A stretch of 64,000 bases of DNA from Bryopsis sp. KO-2023 (lineage: Eukaryota; Chlorophyta; Ulvophyceae; Bryopsidales; Bryopsidaceae): contig BSYQ01000005.1 in the NCBI GenBank assembly GCA_030272585.1, positions 5,177,501 to 5,241,500 on the forward strand. The letters are read 5' to 3'. Positions 59,434 to 64,000 of the stretch are shown here, piece by piece. The position numbers were made by a program, and so were the translations under genes. The notes beneath the pieces were generated by a model. That model saw only the letters and a program-made list of their open reading frames with translations. It was not told the DNA's origin and searched no databases. Position 1 is the first letter of the stretch. Every line of letters starts with the position of its first letter.

Positions 59434-60470
59434 CTAAGCATGCAGTTTACTTACTTCATCAAACTCTGCCTGTTAAAAAAAACAGAGAGGTGGGGGTGAG
59501 GGGGGGTGGAGCACAGGCAAAAAAGCCACACAAAAACACAAAACATTCAGGAGTAGTCTAGAGTATATAAAAAGTATTTAAGACAGGACTCCTTGTATAA
59601 AAAATGAACCATTGTATAACTTATAGTTGTGCTCGTTCGTTATCAATTTAAAGGTCGGCAAATATTGGATTCTTATATTATCGACTTACCCCATAGTCTA
59701 ACGTATCTTATTCACTAAATGCAAATAAAATAATCCTATTAAGGTGGATCACAAGTGGCATATCGACCCCTCGAAAACGAAAAAAAAAAATCGAAAAAGA
59801 AGAAAAATGACCGAAATTCTTCAGTGCCTTGCTTGAAATAATAATAGAAAAAAGTGCTACAGTCTTTTGATTGGTTTTTTTGCAGTGCTTTATATATGTT
59901 GGTGTCGACACTCCGTTGAAGGCAATGATTTGCATTACCTTCAGCTGCTCTATTTTCAACCCCATGGATCTTTGTAACTTGGCCTTCGGCTCATCATCCA
60001 GTTTTCCCAGGAGCGCATTCCATTTGTCCAGCACCTCCGTTACAAGTTTTCTCGACTCCTCCACAGCTTCGTCAAAATACACCTATCATCAGCACCACCG
60101 CATTAAAAAAAATGCTTTTTGTTTTTTCTTTAAGAAAACTACTCTACGGCAACCCCCCTTCCAAAAAAAAAAATACTAATGCTAAATACAAAAAACCTGA
60201 AAAAAAGTATAATAAAGAGTGTTGGAAGAAAGAAATACCAAGAAACACACACAAAAAAACCTGGTCATCCAGATGGATTCTTGAATTCCATTAATTTTCC
60301 CTCCTTACCAGCACATCTCCGTGGAAAACATGCATATCTGCACGATGATGATTATCTTTCCTCATATATCTCACATATTAATTATCCTTTTTTTTTGAGT
60401 CAATCGGATCATTAATCATGGGTAGCTGAACGGCGGCTGTGGCGGCTGGTTGAGACAATTAATGACTAAT

Positions 60471-60507
<37 letters not shown>

Positions 60508-61037
60508 CAAATCTTTTCCTATTCTTACGCTTACTAGCATTCACAGAAACGAGGCACTAAGTGAAAATGTACAGATTTGGGCATGGCCTCTTTGGTAATT
60601 CTCCAGTGCTTCCCATCACTTGATGCTGTCTCACCGTTTCTGAGTCATCCCTAGCATCCTTGATCTCTTCTCTAGCTTGAGCGAACAACTCATTGATTTC
60701 ATCCACCTAATGGAAAAACACACACACACACACCCTGGTGTAAATAAAACGTTCATCAATATTCGGCAGATTGCCGTTTTCATGGTGTTTTTTTTTATGG
60801 TGGCACAGGGTTTTGGTTGATCCATTAACGTTTCACCTCGTCCTGGTGCGGTTGGGCCGATGCTGCGAAATTTCGAGCGAAATCCCATGCGACATTCCGT
60901 TCATGGAGTCTCCAACCTCCCCAGGCAGAAGGAGGTTCAATCGGAGTGGAATTCCTGACGGTTTCCTTGCACCCTCCAACCCGAGCCAGCGCCACCAACG
61001 ATCTAGCCGCCGTCAATCTCTGAAAACGTGAGAGCAT
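59434..61037 (-). CDS. EMB2735-like small mitochondrial protein (150 aa)
   Basis: Four exons (61037-60837, 60706-60635, 60082-59939, 59469-59434) join in phase 0 to 150 residues. The start MLSRFQRLTAARSLVALARV is an arginine-rich amphipathic presequence typical of mitochondria. The body VDEINELFAQAREEIKDA, then ETVYFDEAVEESRKLVTEVL and RSMGLKIEQLKAEF, matches from memory the conserved plant EMBRYO DEFECTIVE 2735 family, a helical protein of poorly known role; I could not verify this by search. The last exon is only 36 bp (AEFDEVSKLHA plus stop). Its gene starts 190 bp from MSRB on the other strand. Confidence 0.8.
60475..60505. repeat. (AT)n microsatellite
   Basis: About 15 AT dinucleotides in an intron of the EMB2735-like gene. 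Confidence 0.9.
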
Positions 61038-61227
61038 CGCGGTGGTTTTTTGCGAAGGAAATCCCCGAGAAATCGATCGATCAACGGAACGATCGCTCGT
61101 TGGCGGGGTTGGGGAGTCGATGAATCGTCGATAAGAGAGTTTTGGATGGAACAGATTGAATCGAAATGCTACAAAACCAGCACTGGACGTTTCGCGTTAT
61201 GCTTCGCTGCTGCACAACATCATCATC
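61038..61227. promoter_or_regulatory. Probable bidirectional promoter, EMB2735-like/MSRB
   Basis: Only 190 bp lie between the two divergent start codons, both for organelle-type proteins. Shared promoter inferred from spacing; no specific element identified. Confidence 0.5.
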
Positions 61228-62742
61228 ATGTCTTGTGGAGCTCTTCGCGCCAGCGGATTAGTTAGAGCAGCGAGCGGCGTTTCCCGTATTCCTTTGGTTC
61301 GTGGAGTTCGATTGGCACGTGGGCAGTGTTCGCGCGTTTTCGCTGCCGCCGACGACATGTCGAAAAAAAACCTCGATAAAACGACATCCAATGAAGACTG
61401 GATGAGCATCTTGTCTCCAGAAGAGGTTCGTTTTTTTTTCCTTTCTCTTTTTTTCTTTTTTTTTATTGCGGGATCACCAATTGTACGAGTTGGCTTGTTA
61501 CAAGAAAACACACTCACACACACATGGTTTCACATCATATATTATTATATTATTTCTTATTATTATTTTCTTTTTTTATTTCTTATTATTATTTTCTTTT
61601 TTTATTTCTTATTAGTATTTTCTTTTTTATTTATTTATTTATTTTATTTGGTTTGGTTTGGTTTATTTCGTTTTGTTTTTTTTTTCTTTTCAAAGTTTCG
61701 AGTTTTAAGGATGAAGGGAACTGAAATGCCGGGAACCGGAGCTTACAACAAATTCAACGAAGCGGGTGTCTACAATTGTGCAGGATGCGGAGCCCCTCTC
61801 TTCACGTACGCCTACAATAAACATCTTTTTAATTTTTATTTTTTTTCCAAACAGGCAGATTTTCTTCTGTGCTGATCACCGTCGCATCAACTGAATTTAA
61901 CCGTATGTTTGGGCCCATCTGGTGTTGATTTGATGCCGATTTTGGCTTTTTTTTTCGGGGGTTGAGGGAATTGTACGTAGCCACACCCAGAACTTTTTTT
62001 TTTTGCCAAAGAAATGTGTTATAGTCTGACTCAGAAGTAAACCACCGTTTCATCCCAATGTTCGTATCTAGCTCTCTTCCCCAAAGGCAAGCAAAGAAGA
62101 AACTGAGTCGAGAACCTCCAGAAAAAAAACGCTGGCGATCGGCTAATGTATGTGTGTTTTTTCCTTTGATTTGTAAATGCAGTTCTGAGCAGAAGTTCGA
62201 TTCTGGTTGTGGATGGCCTGCATTTTTCGACGAAGTGCCCAACTCCATAGACAGGGAAGTCGACTCTTCGATGGGTGCAGTTCGAACCGAAATCCTGTGT
62301 AAAAAATGTGGAGGGCATTTGGGGCATGAATTCAAAGGAGAGGTGATTGCTTGTTGAAAAACTTTGATTTCGTTTTTTTTTCTGGACTTGGGTTTTGTTC
62401 CCAGAATTGGGAATCCCCAGGGTGGAAACAATCGATGGAAAAAAAAAGAAAAAGAAAAAAAGCATTCTTGAAAAGTAAAATTAGGTTCGGGGACGGTGGT
62501 GTGCAAAGCATGCATATAGATGCCCTCTTTCATTTCTATTTTTTGAGAACGAGCACAAAAAAATGCTATGCCACATTTTTTGTGAACGAAAAAGATGCGT
62601 GCTTTTTCGTGCTTGTTTTTTTTTTTCACCCCAATTATTTTCAACCCATTTCTGTGTTCCTTTGCAGGGCTTCCCTAACCCAACCGATATTCGCCATTGT
62701 GTCAACAGCGCTGCCCTCAAATTTAAGAAAAAAGATGAATAG
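61228..62742 (+). CDS. MSRB: Peptide methionine-(R)-S-oxide reductase MsrB, organellar
   Basis: Four exons (61228-61425, 61696-61805, 62183-62342, 62668-62742) join in phase to 180 residues. The first about 45 residues, rich in Arg, Ala and Val (starting [16 protein letters not shown]), look like a plastid or mitochondrial targeting peptide. The MsrB fold follows: [44 protein letters not shown], and the active site [11 protein letters not shown] with its catalytic Cys. Two CxxC pairs (CAGC and CKKC) make the structural zinc site. The enzyme reduces methionine-R-sulfoxide in oxidised proteins using thioredoxin. Upstream of 61228 the frame is open but has no ATG. Very confident. Confidence 0.96.
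62012..62083. repeat. 72-bp dispersed intron repeat, copy 2
   Basis: Second copy of the segment at 12361-12432, here in the sense orientation in the second MSRB intron. Differences are about 6 or 7 substitutions, mostly C/T or A/G. Confidence 0.85.
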
Positions 62743-63222
62743 GACTTCTTCTTCGACTTTTTTTTTTTTCTTTTTTTTTGGGGGGGGGGAGACTCTCATC
62801 AGAAGCTCTGTTGTACACATTGGGGGTTTTAAATTATGTGCGTGGTTAGCGCTGGTTTGGACAGCCAACGAATCACAAAAATAATTTTCTAGCCAAGAGC
62901 TGAAAATCTCCAGGGTGAAAACAGAAAAAAATCTCTTTAAAGAAAGAAAGACAGAAAGCAAGAGCAATGTTGAAATTCTTGAGGTGTCGGGAAACAGGCA
63001 GCTCTGGGCGAAATCGTTAGAAGAATCTGGCCTCTCCCCAAATTACTCATTCTCATCAACACAAACGCGCGTTCCCCTGTACAGACGTCTAGAGTCCCGA
63101 GCCCAGAGTCGGGCCCCGTCAAACCATCAGCGTTTTCGGCTTTCGTTTCCTCTTTTTCCTGTATCTTTCTAGGGGGGTTTTCGTCGGAACGGATAAGCTC
63201 CTGAACGGAATCGTTTCGCGCC
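62743..63222. other. MSRB 3' flank
   Basis: Begins with a T-run/G-run junction at about 62758-62789 directly after the MSRB stop codon. No gene seen. Confidence 0.45.
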
Positions 63223-63321
63223 ATGAACGTTTCTCCGTCGAGTTGTCGTGGATGCAACGGCTTGCTCCCGCAAAGAGCGCGGCTATCCGTCGGCCTCCGA
63301 CGACTCTCGCTAACCGTCCAG
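63223..63321 (+). CDS. Possible first exon of a gene running off the window
   Basis: The ATG at 63223 opens 33 codons (MNVSPSSCRGCNGLLPQRAR, then LSVGLRRLSLTV and Q) ending at CAG|GTATGG, a good donor. The arginine, serine and leucine content would suit an organellar targeting peptide. No following exon could be fixed in the last 680 bases, so this is only a suggestion. Confidence 0.3.
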
Positions 63322-64000
63322 GTATGGAGTCATTCTTCGTTCGTTTCTGTCGAAAAATGTCCTTTGAGAGGTGCTTTCCAACATTCGCTTCGTCTCTTGT
63401 AGGGATATATATCCGTTTAGAAGAATATACATTTCGTCGCAGTGTGGTATTCCCCCCTTTTTCAGAATAAAAAGAAATCGAACCCCTCAAGTTTTGTTCA
63501 TTGAATCAATTTATGATTTCAGACTCCTTTGTTCAGACTACATGTCTCTACACAGAAGATTAAGCCAAAAAAAATAAATATGCCTATCTGTCTGAAAGGT
63601 TTTTTTTTTGATGTTCACACAGCAAAGAAGACCAATCCATCGGTCTCAGGTCGTGAAGGTACGAGGATGATGGAAAAATAAGAGAATAAAAATAAAAAAA
63701 AAGTATATTAAAGTATCCAGAGACTATTTTCCAATTAGAGATTGTGTCTAGCTGTGAGCTTTCTTCTTCTTTTTTTTGTTGCATTGATGAATCTATACTT
63801 TTAAAAAAGTTTTGTGTAAAGCTAAAATAGCACAAGGAGTTTTACGGATGGATACCGATTGAATGCAATTTTTAGGTTTTTTCTTTTGATCTTCCTTTTT
63901 GTCTATTTTTTTTTTTTTTGGAGGGGGAGTAGAAAGGAGTGGTGTTGTGTTGAAAAAAGAAAAAAAAAGCGTTTTGCGGTCATAGGTATATTTTGATGAA
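63322..64000. other. Window end, no supported feature
   Basis: AT-rich sequence with a T-run followed by G-rich bases at about 63908-63929. May be an intron or leader of the putative gene at 63223. Confidence 0.4.

Noticed and set aside
61556..61690. Possible coding in the MSRB first intron
   Set aside because: TTATT/TTTCT simple repeats produce a Phe/Tyr/Ile-rich frame; it is the polypyrimidine-rich intron.

Overview
The window is nuclear DNA from a photosynthetic eukaryote, most likely a green-lineage alga. Almost every gene is split by GT-AG introns (a few GC-AG) that are rich in T runs and often carry T-run/G-run junctions. Three genes point to a plastid-bearing, plant-like host: a YLMG/YggT plastid membrane protein, a metallophosphoesterase of the cyanobacterial/plastid TIGR04168 type, and a small mitochondrial protein resembling the plant EMB2735 family. 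The PHF5A copy is also close to plant versions. I cannot name the species. Exon models were built by hand from reading frame, phase and splice consensus, so exact ends without strong consensus are inference.

Layout. 0-14 kb holds ordinary housekeeping genes: YLMG (minus), an F-box protein (plus), an SDR9C-like dehydrogenase (minus), the metallophosphoesterase (minus), and the DEAD-box rRNA-processing helicase DDX10/Dbp4 (minus). The helicase lies head to head with the splicing factor PHF5A (plus, to 15 kb). 16.3-22.1 kb is one long, nearly intronless minus-strand gene for a 1917-residue NACHT-HEAT protein, an NLR-like STAND ATPase whose HEAT repeats show recent amplification in the DNA. 24.5-30.2 kb is a complete Ty3/Gypsy LTR retrotransposon with identical 274-bp LTRs, a 5-bp target duplication and a candidate -1 frameshift site.

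31.1-38.3 kb is a 13-exon gene for an unrecognised 1277-residue protein with internal repeats. 41.0-48.0 kb is a 5-exon gene for a 2166-residue protein with two membrane segments and a very long acidic, Pro/Ser-rich middle; I recognise no family. At 49.1-53.2 kb a small predicted secreted protein (minus) is divergent from a secreted trypsin-like protease fused to a VCBS/FG-GAP-like beta-propeller (plus). A four-helix membrane protein lies at 54.5-57.2 kb. At 59.4-62.7 kb the EMB2735-like gene is head to head with methionine sulfoxide reductase B. A possible first exon of another gene starts at 63.2 kb.

How the genes relate. There are no operons. The organisation consists of compact head-to-head pairs that probably share promoters, plus accessory loci (NACHT-HEAT receptor, retrotransposon, large surface-type protein, protease pair) that look more lineage-specific. 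The best candidates for something undescribed are the 2166-residue two-pass protein, the NACHT-HEAT gene with its homogenised repeats, the protease-propeller fusion with its divergent secreted neighbour, the 72-bp sequence shared by introns of two unrelated genes, and the strand-biased T-run/G-run tracts.
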